From Acidimicrobiia bacterium (GTDB taxonomy: Bacteria; Actinomycetota; Acidimicrobiia; Spongiisociales; Spongiisociaceae): a DNA stretch of 64,000 bases. The DNA is taken from the NCBI GenBank assembly GCA_009841075.1, contig VXMP01000036.1, forward strand, positions 1-64,000. Reading direction: 5' to 3'. Each line of letters opens with the position of its first letter. Position 1 is the first letter of the stretch. Positions 1-9,200 of the stretch are shown piece by piece. The notes under the pieces were generated by a model. It saw only the letters and a list, made by a program, of their open reading frames with translations, was not told where the DNA came from and ran no database searches. The position numbers and the translations under genes are program-made.

Positions 1-93
1 CGGGAAGGCGGACGCACCGTGGGTGCGGGCACAGTCACCCAAATCATCCAATAACCCAACAGAAAACCGATCGGAGCGAGGAGAGCGATTTAA

Positions 94-276
94 ATGGCCA
101 AGAAAAAGGGAAGCCGGATCAAGATCACCCTTGAATGCACCGAGGCCCGGGCCGAAGGCAGGCCCCCCTCCCGCTACATAACCACCAAGAACCGGACCAA
201 CACCACCGGTCGTCTTGAACTACGAAAGTACAACCCCTTCCTGCGTCGGCATACCCTGCACCGAGAAACCCGCTAA
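94..276 (+). CDS. rpmG: 50S ribosomal protein L33
   Basis: Small basic protein of the large ribosomal subunit, 60 residues, with the family core ITLECTEAR and the C-terminal HTLHRETR. A purine-rich ribosome site (gcgaggagagcg) precedes the ATG. It has one cysteine, at about residue 15, and lacks the paired CxxC knuckles of zinc-binding L33, so it looks like the zinc-independent (C-minus) form. A C-plus paralogue may exist elsewhere. Its place upstream of a HadA/HadB-like gene and tRNA-Trp-secE matches actinobacterial gene order. Confidence 0.93.
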   Translation: MAKKKGSRIKITLECTEARAEGRPPSRYITTKNRTNTTGRLELRKYNPFLRRHTLHRETR

Positions 277-288
277 ACCCCGCCGAGG

Positions 289-1170
289 GTGGTGGAAACA
301 CTAGAAGAGCTGGTCGGTCGTTCCTACGGGCCGATCCGGTTTCGGGTTGAAGAAACCCGGGTAAAGGCCTTTGTAGCCGCCACCGGCGATGATCCGGAGC
401 GCTGGCAGAGCCACGCACCTCCTTCCTTCGCCGCCGCCGCCCTGTTCAAAGCGGCACCGGCGTTTCTCTTCGACCCTCAGGTGCTACCCCATGCCCGCTT
501 TCTCCTCCACGGCGAACAAGCCTTCTCCTGGCATAGGCCCTGGTCTATAGGCGACTCCCTGACTATTTCGGCGCGGGTCGAAAAGTTGCGGAGCCGGGCC
601 GGGACCTCTTTCGTTACCTTCGGGGCCGAGGTATGCGATGCCGAACAGCAACCGGTGTTGTCGTCACGGTCGTTGTTTCTCATGTATGCCGAGGCACCTC
701 CCGTGGACCCGGTCGAGGAGCGTTCCGAGCCGGAAGCCGAAGCCGGATCGGTCAAGACCCCACCCCGATCGCAGCCCCCACCGGCAGCAGGCGAGGCGCT
801 CCCGCCGCTGGAGAAGTCGGCTTCCCGGTTGGATCTGGTGCGATACGCCGCCGCCAGTGAGGACTTCAACCCCATCCACTGGGACCATCGGAGGGGGGTG
901 GATTCCGGGGTGGGAGGGGTGATCTGCCACGGCCTCCTGATGGCGGCCTGGGCCACCCAACCGGCCGCTGCCCTGGTCAACCGGCCCGACCCCCTGGATA
1001 AGGCCCGGTTCCGTTTCCGCCTGCCCCTATATCCCGACCGGATCGCCCGGGTGGAAACGGTGGGGAAAGGACAAGATCAGGGAAAAATCAGCCTGGTATC
1101 CACCGTTTTATCTGACGCAGGCGAACACGTCCGGGCTAGCATTCAAGCCAAGAGCAGGGAAAGGGGCTGA
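289..1170 (+). CDS. Two-domain hotdog dehydratase (HadA-HadB-like, FAS1-like plus MaoC)
   Basis: Predicted (R)-3-hydroxyacyl thioester dehydratase of 293 residues. Residues about 5-135 form a FAS1-like MaoC N-terminal hotdog (GRSYGPIRFRVEETRVKAF). Residues about 170-290 form a MaoC hydratase domain with the active-site stretch EDFNPIHWD (Asp192, His197) and GVICHGLLMAAW. A Pro/Glu-rich linker joins them. In mycobacteria separate hadA, hadB and hadC genes occupy this position between rpmG and trpT; here both halves are one chain. The GTG start lies 12 bases after rpmG and could shift by one codon. A role in fatty-acid elongation or beta-oxidation is inferred. Confidence 0.85.
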   Translation: MVETLEELVGRSYGPIRFRVEETRVKAFVAATGDDPERWQSHAPPSFAAAALFKAAPAFLFDPQVLPHARFLLHGEQAFSWHRPWSIGDSLTISARVEKLRSRAGTSFVTFGAEVCDAEQQPVLSSRSLFLMYAEAPPVDPVEERSEPEAEAGSVKTPPRSQPPPAAGEALPPLEKSASRLDLVRYAAASEDFNPIHWDHRRGVDSGVGGVICHGLLMAAWATQPAAALVNRPDPLDKARFRFRLPLYPDRIARVETVGKGQDQGKISLVSTVLSDAGEHVRASIQAKSRERG

Positions 1171-1175
1171 GCCGA

Positions 1176-1739
1176 ATGCGGAGCCAACCCACCAACCCGG
1201 ACGAATCGGACCTGGTCGAACGTTCCCGACAAGGAGACCAGGCCGCCTTCGGGGAGCTGGTCCGCCTCCATCAGCACGGGGTTTATACCCTGGCGGTCCG
1301 GCTGGTGGGCGATCGAACCCTGGCGGCCGATGTGGCCCAAGAGGCCCTGATCCGGGCTTGGCGGGCCATAGGAAAGTTTCGGGGCGATGCCAAATTTTCT
1401 ACCTGGCTTTACCGGATCACCGCCAACGTGTCCTGGACGCTGAAGAAACGGGCTTCCCTACGGCACACCTATCAGCTTGAAACGATGATCAGCCAACCAA
1501 TGGCCGACGACCGGAGCGACCCGGAGGCAGCCGGAGAGATCACCGCCCTGCGCGCCAGGTTGACCACGGCCTTGGCCGAGTTGTCCAAGCCCCAAAGAAC
1601 GGTGGTGATCTTGAAAGATGTGTACGGCTGGTCGCATCAGGACATAGCCGATGCACTATCCATATCCGTGACCGCCTCCAAGGTCCGCCTCCATCGAGCC
1701 CACCTCCGCTTGCGGGAATTGCTGAAGGAGGAACGGTGA
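1176..1739 (+). CDS. ECF-family RNA polymerase sigma factor
   Basis: 187-residue sigma-70 family factor of the extracytoplasmic-function type. Region 2 spans about residues 20-90 (DVAQEALIRAWRAIGKF and STWLYRITAN) and region 4 about 125-185 (LSKPQRTVVILKDVYGWSHQDIADALSIS). Region 3 is absent, as expected for ECF factors. It starts five bases after the dehydratase gene and its stop overlaps the next start by four bases. The next gene encodes a zinc-anti-sigma-like protein, so the pair should form a regulatory module. The controlled genes cannot be read from the sequence. Confidence 0.93.
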   Translation: MRSQPTNPDESDLVERSRQGDQAAFGELVRLHQHGVYTLAVRLVGDRTLAADVAQEALIRAWRAIGKFRGDAKFSTWLYRITANVSWTLKKRASLRHTYQLETMISQPMADDRSDPEAAGEITALRARLTTALAELSKPQRTVVILKDVYGWSHQDIADALSISVTASKVRLHRAHLRLRELLKEER

Positions 1740-2128
1740 GGAATCGGGTTTCTCGGTTTGCCGCCTGCGGCCTCACCCGTTTGGTACTTCACGGTGCCGA
1801 GTCGGGCGGTATCGAGCTGCCCGGGTGGTTGGAACGTCACCGAGCCGCCTGTCTTACCTGCCAGGTGGCCACGGTTCGAAAACGGAAGATGCTGGCCGAG
1901 TTGGCCGCCCTCCGCACCCAGGTGGAGCCCGCACCCTATGATCTGGCGGCGGTTCTCGACCATCCCCTTGAGGTAGAGGAAGACCTCCCCGAAAAGGGCC
2001 GCAAACCCACTCCGGCCCGGACTACCGCCGTGGCTTCCGCGTTATCGGTAGCCGCCATAGGGGTGATCGTTATGGCCAGGCGGCTCCGGTCTTCCACCGG
2101 GCGGGTGCGTCAGATGGCCGAGGAATAG
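1736..2128 (+). CDS. Probable anti-sigma factor with HxxxCxxC zinc motif and one membrane segment
   Basis: 130-residue protein starting at a GTG that overlaps the sigma stop (GTGA), which implies translational coupling. The N-terminal part carries HRAACLTC, an H-x3-C-x2-C motif typical of zinc-associated anti-sigma domains. A hydrophobic helix near residues 105-120 (AVASALSVAAIGVIVMA) is followed by a basic tail, giving a membrane-tethered topology with the zinc domain inside. Coupling to an ECF sigma gene supports the call. There is little other similarity to go on. Confidence 0.72.
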   Translation: MRNRVSRFAACGLTRLVLHGAESGGIELPGWLERHRAACLTCQVATVRKRKMLAELAALRTQVEPAPYDLAAVLDHPLEVEEDLPEKGRKPTPARTTAVASALSVAAIGVIVMARRLRSSTGRVRQMAEE

Positions 2129-2198
2129 CTTCACTCCCGATCGAGGGCTAGAATCTTCCCGGCAGGCGGGAAACCGGCCTCATATGGGCGCGGTCGTG

Positions 2199-2227
2199 TT
2201 TACACTTAAGAAGACCTTTCGTATACT
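2199..2227 (+). promoter_or_regulatory. Sigma-70-type promoter of the tRNA-Trp-secE-nusG unit
   Basis: A TTTACA -35 hexamer (2199-2204) and a TATACT -10 hexamer (2222-2227) are separated by exactly 17 bases. The predicted start lies about eight bases before the tRNA-Trp 5' end at 2243, so the tRNA would be processed from the leader of a transcript continuing into secE and nusG. Confidence 0.75.
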
Positions 2228-2242
2228 CCCTGCGGAAAATCA

Positions 2243-2321
<79 letters not shown>

Positions 2322-2358
2322 GCAAAGAAACGTATCCACAAAAGGGCAGCCGAAAAAC

Positions 2359-2670
2359 ATGAATCGCGAGATGCGCCGCCTGGCCGATCGGGAAGAACGG
2401 CGTAACAAACAACCTGGCAGAGAAAAACGCCGTCCTGGCAGCGGATCGGGCGAAGCCGACTCCTCAACAGGACGTTTTGGCCGACTGGTCCGGTTTCTGC
2501 GCGAAGTCCGGGTGGAGCTGACCCGGGTTAACTGGCCCGGCCGTCGTCAGATGGTGGCCTTTACCACCGTAACCGTGATAACCACCTCTGCCCTTACCGG
2601 GTATGTTTTCCTGGTGGACCTGGCCTTCAGCCGGACGATTTTGGCCGGGATCCGGGCGTTGACGGGTTAA
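2359..2670 (+). CDS. secE: Preprotein translocase subunit SecE
   Basis: Membrane subunit of the SecYEG protein-export channel, 103 residues from the ATG at 2359. The ORF-track start at 2260 lies inside tRNA-Trp and is rejected. A charged N-terminal tail of about 45 residues precedes the amphipathic SecE signature (VRFLREVRVELTRVNWPGRR). One transmembrane helix follows (about residues 65-90). A later Met (MRRLADREERR) is an alternative start. It is followed four bases later by nusG, the near-universal secE-nusG pairing. Confidence 0.93.
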   Translation: MNREMRRLADREERRNKQPGREKRRPGSGSGEADSSTGRFGRLVRFLREVRVELTRVNWPGRRQMVAFTTVTVITTSALTGYVFLVDLAFSRTILAGIRALTG

Positions 2671-2674
2671 GAAG

Positions 2675-3523
2675 ATGACCGAACCGACCACCACCGATCA
2701 GGATCAGGCACCCTCAGAGGAGGCGACCGAGAGCGATACCATGCTCAGCACCTTGGGCGCGGCCTTTCGAAGCGCCGGCTTCCGAAGCGACGGTTCCCGA
2801 GACGAAACCGAACCTCCCGCCGAGCCCTCGCCATCGCCCGAAGATCCCTTCACCACCGCTACCGAACCGGCCGCCTCTTCGGCTCTGGAGACGGCAGAGG
2901 AATCTTCGGATAATTTGCCCGCGGTCGAGGAAGATCTCCCCCTCGAGCCCGAGGAAGACCCGGTCAGCCCCTACGACAAACGGGGTTCCTGGTATGTGAT
3001 CCACTCCTATTCGGGGCACGAGAAGAAAGTCCGCGCCAACCTGGACACCCTCAAGGCCTCCCAACATCTGGAGGAGAGCATTTTCGAGGTGGTTATACCC
3101 ACCGAGAAGGTGGTCGAGATCAAGGGAGGGCGCAAGGTAGAGGTGGAGCGGCGGATGTTCCCCGGCTATATCCTGATCCGAATGTACGACGATGCCGACA
3201 CCTTCAACGTGGTGCGCAACGCCCCCGGGGTGACCTCGTTTGTCGGCAGCGGAATGGGAGGAGGGTTCCAACCTTCCCCTCTTTCCCGCCGGGAGGTGGA
3301 ACGCTTCCTGGGACTGAAGAAGGAGTCGGCCAAGAAGGCACCTCGATTCCGTCCGGCCTGGGATATCGGCGAAACGGTTCGGGTGACGAAAGGTGCCTTT
3401 GCCGATTTCAACGGGGTGGTGGAAAACATCAATATCGACCAGCAAAAGGTGACCGTCCTGGTCGAAATCTTCGGTCGTGACACCCCGATGGTACTGGGTT
3501 TCGAAGACATCCAGAAGCAATAG
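2675..3523 (+). CDS. nusG: Transcription termination/antitermination protein NusG
   Basis: Elongation factor that binds RNA polymerase and links it to Rho or the ribosome. It has 282 residues, against about 180 for the minimal family. The extra length is an acidic, low-complexity N-terminal extension of roughly 105 residues rich in Glu, Pro, Ser and Thr, as in many actinobacteria. The NGN domain begins at GSWYVIHSYSGHEKKV and contains MFPGYILIRM. The C-terminal KOW domain carries GETVRVTKGAFADFNGVV. It lies in the secE-nusG-rplK-rplA order. Confidence 0.96.
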   Translation: MTEPTTTDQDQAPSEEATESDTMLSTLGAAFRSAGFRSDGSRDETEPPAEPSPSPEDPFTTATEPAASSALETAEESSDNLPAVEEDLPLEPEEDPVSPYDKRGSWYVIHSYSGHEKKVRANLDTLKASQHLEESIFEVVIPTEKVVEIKGGRKVEVERRMFPGYILIRMYDDADTFNVVRNAPGVTSFVGSGMGGGFQPSPLSRREVERFLGLKKESAKKAPRFRPAWDIGETVRVTKGAFADFNGVVENINIDQQKVTVLVEIFGRDTPMVLGFEDIQKQ

Positions 3524-3550
3524 AAGTCGACTTAGAAGGACCAAGCTGAC

Positions 3551-3979
3551 ATGGGCAGAAAGAGGGTGGCGGCCATCCTGAAGGTTCAGATACCGGCCGG
3601 TGAGGCCAGTCCCGCTCCTCCCGTAGGGCCGGCTCTGGGCCAGTACGGGATCAACATCATGGAGTTTGTGAAGTCCTACAACGACGCCACGCGAGCCCAG
3701 GTCGGCACCATCATTCCGGCTGAAATCACCATCTATACCGACCGCTCCTTTACCTTCGTCACCAAATCGCCCCCAACCGCGGTACTGCTCCGTCAGGCCG
3801 CCCGGGTGGAGAAGGGTTCGCCGGAGCCGCATCGGGAGAAGGTCGCCACCTTATCCTCCGACCAGATAAAACGGATCGCGGAGACCAAACTTCCCGACCT
3901 CAACACCGATGACATCGAAGGGGCTATGAAGATCGTGGCGGGTACGGCGCGTTCGATGGGTATCCTCATCGCCGACTGA
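3551..3979 (+). CDS. rplK: 50S ribosomal protein L11
   Basis: 142-residue L11, which binds 23S rRNA at the GTPase-associated centre and interacts with release and stringent-response factors. The N-terminal domain has the family signature [20 protein letters not shown] with the flexible proline-rich loop. The C-terminal RNA-binding domain ends in [10 protein letters not shown]. The length is normal. It lies between nusG and rplA with short gaps, consistent with cotranscription. Confidence 0.98.
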   Translation: MGRKRVAAILKVQIPAGEASPAPPVGPALGQYGINIMEFVKSYNDATRAQVGTIIPAEITIYTDRSFTFVTKSPPTAVLLRQAARVEKGSPEPHREKVATLSSDQIKRIAETKLPDLNTDDIEGAMKIVAGTARSMGILIAD

Positions 3980-4055
3980 ATCCGACCACTTCAAGAAAAC
4001 CCGTTGGGAGAGCCACCCGTAAAAGGCGGTTCGTTAAAACCACAAGGAGAAAAAC

Positions 4056-4748
4056 ATGGCCTATAGAAGCAGGCGCTACCACCGGCTGGCCGCCGGCTAC
4101 GACAAATACCATCTCTATCCGCCTACGGAGGCGGTCGGTATGGTCAAAGCCGCCGCTTCGGCCCGTTTCGACGAAACCATCGAGGCGGTGCTCAAGTTGG
4201 GGATCGACCCCCGTCGGGCCGATCAATTGGTGCGAGGCACGGTGGTCTTGCCGCACGGAACCGGCAAGGCCGTGCGGGTCGGGGTGTTTGCGGTAGGCGA
4301 TCTGGCCGCCGAAGCCGAAGCGGCCGGTGCCGAAGTGGTCGGGGGAGACGACCTGATCGAGTCGATCGCCTCGGGCGGGGACATTCCCTTTGACGTGGCG
4401 ATTGCTTCGCCCGATATGATGCCCAAGGTGGGCCGTCTCGGTAGGATTCTCGGCCCTCGTGGCCTGATGCCCAACCCCAAGGCGGGAACCATTACCCGAG
4501 ATGTGGCCCGAACGGTTAACGAGTTTTTGGCCGGCAAAATCGAATACCGCAACGACCGCTACGGAAACGTGGCGGCACCGATCGGCAAGGCCTCCTTCGA
4601 AGCGGAGCTGCTCCATGAGAATCTGGTGGCTCTGGTAACCGAGCTGCAACGGGTGAAGCCGCCCGCCTCCAAGGGAACCTACCTGCAGGGATTGTCGATC
4701 TCTTCGACCATGGGCCCGGGTATCAAAGTAGACGTGGCCAAGATCTAG
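4056..4748 (+). CDS. rplA: 50S ribosomal protein L1
   Basis: 230-residue L1 protein of the ribosomal L1 stalk. It contains the signatures [19 protein letters not shown] and [17 protein letters not shown] and ends in [16 protein letters not shown] strong ribosome site (aaggagaaaaac) precedes the ATG. In many bacteria L1 also represses its own operon by binding the L11 mRNA leader; I did not identify such a site here. Confidence 0.98.
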   Translation: MAYRSRRYHRLAAGYDKYHLYPPTEAVGMVKAAASARFDETIEAVLKLGIDPRRADQLVRGTVVLPHGTGKAVRVGVFAVGDLAAEAEAAGAEVVGGDDLIESIASGGDIPFDVAIASPDMMPKVGRLGRILGPRGLMPNPKAGTITRDVARTVNEFLAGKIEYRNDRYGNVAAPIGKASFEAELLHENLVALVTELQRVKPPASKGTYLQGLSISSTMGPGIKVDVAKI

Positions 4749-4834
4749 CCACCTTCCGGTCAGGGATTCTTGTCATAACCCGAGTGACCCGCTAAAGTCA
4801 CTTCGCCTTCCCGAGTTTCGTCGGGATAAAAGGG

Positions 4835-4912
4835 CCGTAGACAGCCGGTACCCGTCACGGGTTTAATAGGATGCCCGGGTTAATAGGATCCCCGCCATCC
4901 ACCTGCCGAGGT
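4835..4912 (+). ncRNA. Ribosomal protein L10 leader (autoregulatory mRNA element)
   Basis: The 263-base gap before rplJ holds the hallmark L10-leader boxes: ccgtagacagccgg at 4835 and cctgccgagg near 4903-4912. In this conserved element the L10-L7/L12 complex binds the nascent leader to repress rplJL. Two small hairpins lie just upstream, GTGAC/GTCAC at 4784-4801 and TCCCGA/TCGGGA near 4809-4826. The interior carries a tandem near-duplication (separate entry). The exact 5' and 3' limits are approximate. Confidence 0.82.
4859..4894. repeat. Tandem near-duplication inside the L10 leader
   Basis: Two adjacent copies read gggtttaataggatgcccg and gggttaataggatccccg, sharing a terminal G. They differ by one inserted T and a G/C change. 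They lie between the two conserved L10-leader boxes, in the part expected to form the internal helices. Confidence 0.7.
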
Positions 4913-5011
4913 CGCTTGGGGTTTCCACCTCTGCACTCCTCCGCAGTTTCCCGCCCGGGTGTTCCGCTGCTTCTATGTAGGAAAACGGAGATCGCCGGCG
5001 GAAGGAGTTTT

Positions 5012-5533
5012 ATGCCACGACCGGAAAAGGTACGGGCGATTGAGGACATCAAGGGGTATTTCTCTGCCTCTCCATCTGCCTTTCTGACCGAGTTTCGTGG
5101 GCTGCCGGTCGAGGCCCAGCAAGAGCTACGTCGTAACCTCAGAGAAGCAGGCACCAGGTACCGGGTTCTGAAGATGACCCTCACCAAGCGGGCGCTTCAT
5201 GACCTCGGCCACCACGACCTGGACGAATGGCTGACCGGCCCAATTGCCGTGGCCTTTGTCGAGCAGGATCCGGTTATCGCCGCCAAAGCCCTGGTGGACT
5301 TCAGCCAATCCCACGACGGTCTGGTCATCAAGGCAGGCATGCTGGGCGGAAGGGCGATCGGTGCCGATCAGATCAAGAAGCTGGCCACTCTGGACAGTCG
5401 TGAGGTACTTTTGTCCAAGCTGGCCGGGACCATGAAGGGGCCGCTTTCCCGGGGTGCACTGCTGATGGGCTCGTTTACCAGGAGCGCCGCCTCGATGTTC
5501 TCGCAGCTGGCCGACCGCAAAGAAGAGCAATAA
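5012..5533 (+). CDS. rplJ: 50S ribosomal protein L10
   Basis: 173-residue L10, the base of the ribosomal stalk that anchors L7/L12 dimers. The ORF-track start at 4871 lies in the leader RNA. The ATG at 5012 has a good ribosome site (ggaaggag) and gives the expected N-terminus MPRPEKVRAIEDIKGYF. The family segments LRREAG-like (RRNLREAGTRYRVLKMTLTK) and the C-terminal helix that binds L7/L12 (FSQLADRKEEQ) are present. It is followed 37 bases later by rplL. Confidence 0.97.
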   Translation: MPRPEKVRAIEDIKGYFSASPSAFLTEFRGLPVEAQQELRRNLREAGTRYRVLKMTLTKRALHDLGHHDLDEWLTGPIAVAFVEQDPVIAAKALVDFSQSHDGLVIKAGMLGGRAIGADQIKKLATLDSREVLLSKLAGTMKGPLSRGALLMGSFTRSAASMFSQLADRKEEQ

Positions 5534-5570
5534 CACCTACGTCTTTATTTAGGAATCAAGGAGGAAAGAC

Positions 5571-5957
5571 ATGGCGAACACCAAAACCCAAGAACTACTG
5601 GAAGTGTTCGAAAAGATGACGGTTCTGGAACTCAAAGAGTTTCTTGATGCCTTCGAGGAGCACTTCGAGGTGACCGCCGCCGCTCCGATGGCGGTGGCCA
5701 TGGCCGCCGATGGCGGCGGTGCGGCCGAAGAGGCGGTCGAGGAACAGACCGAGTTCGACGTGGTCTTGACCGGCTCGGGCGACAAGAAGATCCAGGTCAT
5801 CAAGGAGGTACGCTCCCTGACCAGTCTCGGCCTTAAAGAGGCCAAGGCGGTGGTGGACGAGCTGCCCTCCACGGTCCTGGAAGCCGTTTCTCAGGAAGAA
5901 GCGAATGCCGCCAAGGAGAAGATCGAGGCCGTGGGAGGATCGGTCGAGATCAAGTAG
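5571..5957 (+). CDS. rplL: 50S ribosomal protein L7/L12
   Basis: 128-residue acidic stalk protein that recruits translational GTPases. The N-terminal dimerisation helix is followed by an Ala-rich hinge (about residues 40-60) and the globular C-terminal domain [21 protein letters not shown] with [15 protein letters not shown] strong ribosome site (aaggaggaaagac) precedes the ATG, fitting its need for higher expression than L10. Confidence 0.98.
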   Translation: MANTKTQELLEVFEKMTVLELKEFLDAFEEHFEVTAAAPMAVAMAADGGGAAEEAVEEQTEFDVVLTGSGDKKIQVIKEVRSLTSLGLKEAKAVVDELPSTVLEAVSQEEANAAKEKIEAVGGSVEIK

Positions 5958-5982
5958 CACCAAAAATATAGGCGGAAATTAC

Positions 5983-6011
5983 TTGACGGACCGCCCCGGA
6001 TCGGCTAACTT
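5983..6011 (+). promoter_or_regulatory. Promoter for rpoBC in the rplL-rpoB intergenic region
   Basis: TTGACG (5983-5988) and TAACTT (6006-6011) are separated by 17 bases, a good match to a housekeeping sigma promoter. It lies in the 326-base gap before rpoB and would let rpoBC be transcribed apart from rplJL. A second possible element, the extended -10 TGCTATACT at 6125-6133, lies downstream without a clear -35. Confidence 0.65.
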
Positions 6012-6083
6012 AGCCGGAAGTGGACGGCCTGGACCGTATATACCCGCATAAAAAAGACGACGGGAGTCGTTGAAAAAAAGACT

Positions 6084-6117
6084 AACTTGCCTGTGGCCGC
6101 GCGGCCGGAGGTAAGTT
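6084..6117 (+). other. Hairpin in the rpoB 5' leader
   Basis: AACTTGCCT (6084-6092) pairs with AGGTAAGTT (6109-6117) with one G-U pair, and the enclosed GGCCGCGCGGCC is itself self-complementary. No U-run follows directly, so this is not an obvious intrinsic terminator. It could be an RNA-processing site, an attenuator or a repressor-binding structure. The rest of the gap to 6283 shows no ORF. Confidence 0.5.
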
Positions 6118-6283
6118 TGTCGCGTGCTATACTATTTGGCACACGGGACTTCCCCCCAAGGGTGGTCGGATCAGGCCCTTGTGTTCCGCTCTTCGTTTAC
6201 GTGTCGACCAATCTGGTGCAAATGCAATCGGCCAATCGGCGGGCCTGTCGCGCCCTGAGGCATTATTCAACTAGGAGGAAACT

Positions 6284-9200
6284 TTGGCTATAGCCAAGAC
6301 CGTTGATCGTTTGTCGTTCTCCAAGATCTCCGAGGTAAGCCCGCTTCCCGACCTGATAGCGGTCCAGCGCGAGTCTTTCAACTGGTTCCTGGAGGAAGGA
6401 CTGGCCGGCATCTTCAAGCAGATCTCCCCCATCGAGGATTTCGGAGGAAATCTGGCCCTTGACCTGAGCAACCATTATTTCGGTGACCCCTCCATGACGG
6501 TCGAGGAGGCCAAGGAGCGGGATACCAGCTATTCCAAACCCCTCTACCTGATTGCTCGGTTCATCAACAAAAACACCGGTGAGATCAAGGAGCAGCGGGT
6601 CTTCCTCGGCGATTTTCCCATGATGACCTCCAACGGCACCTTCATCATCAACGGAACCGAACGGGTGGTGGTAAGCCAGCTGGTACGTTCTCCAGGGGTC
6701 TATTTCGATCATGCGGTAGACAAGGCTTCCGACAAGGATATCTACGGTGCCAAGGTGATCCCCGGACAGGGGGCCTGGATGCAGTTCGACATAGACAAGC
6801 GCTTCACGGTCGGGGTTCGGGTGGATCGCAAGCGGCGTCAATACATCACCTCGTTCGTGCGGGCTTTGGATATCGCCTCCACCGACGAGGAAATACTGAG
6901 CCTATTCGACCACGCCGAGGTCATCGCCAACACCCTCGACAAGGACACCGTGCCCCCGGATGTGGAGGAAGCCAAGCTGGACTTCTACCGCAAGCAGCGT
7001 CCCGGTGAGCCCACCACCCTGGAGGGGGCCAAGGGTCTGATCGGCGCGCTCTTCCTCAACCCCAAGCGATACGACCTGACCAAGGTGGGTAGGTACAAGG
7101 TCAACCAGAAGTTCGAGAATTCGGACGATCACTCCTCGGAAAACGGTCTGTTCAACCAGAACGATTTCATCGACACCATCCGCTACCTGATCCACCTCCA
7201 GGAAGGCAAACCGACCATGGTCACCCGGGCGGGCAACGAGGTGGCGGTCAGAACCGACGACACCGACCACTTCGGCAATCGCCGGGTGAGAACCGTCGGG
7301 GAGCTGGTTCAGAACCAGATCCGAGTGGGCCTGAGCCGGATGGAGCGCCAGGTTAAGGAGCGGATGTCCACCCAGGATCCGGCGTCTATCACCCCCACCT
7401 CGCTCATCAATATCCGGCCGGTGGTCGGCTCCATCAAAGAGTTCTTCGGTTCCAGCCAGCTCAGCCAGTTTATGGACCAGCCCAATCCTCTGGCCGGCCT
7501 CACCCACCGGCGGCGTCTGTCGGCCTTGGGTCCGGGAGGCGTGTCGCGGGAACGGGCCGGATTCGAGGTGAGGGACGTCCACCCCTCCCACTACGGGCGT
7601 ATGTGCCCGATCGAAACCCCCGAAGGCCCCAACATCGGGTTGATCGGATCGCTGGCCAGCTACGCCCGGGTGAACCGTTTCGGCTTCATCGAAACCCCCT
7701 ATCGCGAGGTGGAAAACGGCCGGGTAACCGACGTCACCAGCTATCTCACCGCCTCCGAAGAGGAGCGCTACGTCATCGCCCAGGCCAACGCCGAGCTGAA
7801 CCAGGACGGCACCTTCGTTCGCGACCGGGTTTTAGTCCGCCGGGCGGGCGGGGAGATCGACCGGGTTCCACCCCAGGACATCGACTACATGGATATTTCG
7901 CCCAAGCAGATCGTTTCGGTAGCCACCTCTTTGATCCCTTTCCTTGAGCATGACGACGCCAACCGGGCGCTGATGGGATCCAACATGCAGCGCCAGGCGG
8001 TACCGCTGCTCCGCACCGAGGCACCCCTGGTGGGTACCGGCGTGGAGGCCCGGGCCGCCCAGGATTCGGGCGACCTGATCATGTCGGAGGTCACCGGCAA
8101 GGTGACGGCTATTGACGGCGATCAGATAGTTGTTACCGAGAACAAGACCAAAGAGGAACACCGTTACCTGCTTCGCAAGTTCGAGCGCTCCAATCAGGGC
8201 ACCTCGATCAACCAGAAACCGGTCGTGAGCCTCAACGAGCGGGTGGTTAAAGGGCAGGTCATCGCCGACGGTCCCTCCACCCAGGCCGGTGAGCTGGCCC
8301 TGGGCAAGAACCTCTTGGCCGCCTTCATGCCCTGGAAGGGACACAACTTCGAGGACGCCATCGTGCTCAGCGAACGGTTGGTCAAAGAGGATGTGCTCAC
8401 CTCTATCCATATCGAGGAGTACGAAATCGATGCCCGTGACACCAAGCTGGGCACCGAGGAGATCACCCGCGACATTCCGAACGTGGCGGAAGAGGCCCTG
8501 AAAGACCTCGACGACGAGGGCATCATCCGGGTGGGCGCCAACGTGGGACCAGGCGATTATCTGGTCGGAAAGGTCACCCCCAAGGGTGAAACCGAGATGA
8601 CCCCGGAGGAACGTCTTCTGCGGGCAATATTCGGCGAAAAGGCCCGAGAGGTGCGGGATTCTTCGCTCAAGGTTCCCCACGGCGAGGCGGGCAAGGTAAT
8701 CGACGTCAGGGTCTATAGGAGGTCGGACGGCTTTGACGACCTCCAGCCGGGAATAAACGAGCTGGTCCGGGTGTATGTTGCCGGACGGCGCAAGATATCG
8801 GAGGGCGACAAGCTGGCCGGACGGCACGGCAACAAGGGGGTGATCGCCAAGATCCTTCCCGAGGAGGATATGCCCTTCCTGGCGGACGGCACCCCGGTTG
8901 ACATCCTGCTTTCGCCGCTGGGTGTTCCCTCCCGCATGAACCTGGGTCAGGTGCTGGAAGCCCATCTGGGCTGGGCGGCCGCCCAGGGTTGGCAGCCTTT
9001 CGAGGGCGATTCCCCGGCTGCGGTGGGCAGGCCGCCGGGTTCGCTACTGGCCACGCCGGTATTCGACGGGGCACATCAGGAAGAGATCCGGGACATCCTC
9101 GCCAACAGCCTCCCCAACCGGGACGGAGATCGTCAGGTGGCCGATGACGGCAAGGCCACCCTCTATGACGGGCGATCCGGCCTTCCTTTCGACACCTCTG

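Noticed and set aside
1-93. Possible partial gene or RNA at the window start
   Set aside because: A small GCACC/GGTGC hairpin is visible, but there is no reading frame or complete RNA fold; I see only the upstream region of rpmG.
4809-4835. Intrinsic terminator after rplA (TCCCGA/TCGGGA hairpin)
   Set aside because: It is short and has no U-run. It is more likely part of the structured leader before the L10 element.
4871-5011. N-terminal extension of L10 proposed by the ORF track
   Set aside because: It covers the L10 leader RNA, and the ATG at 5012 has a proper ribosome site and gives the family N-terminus.
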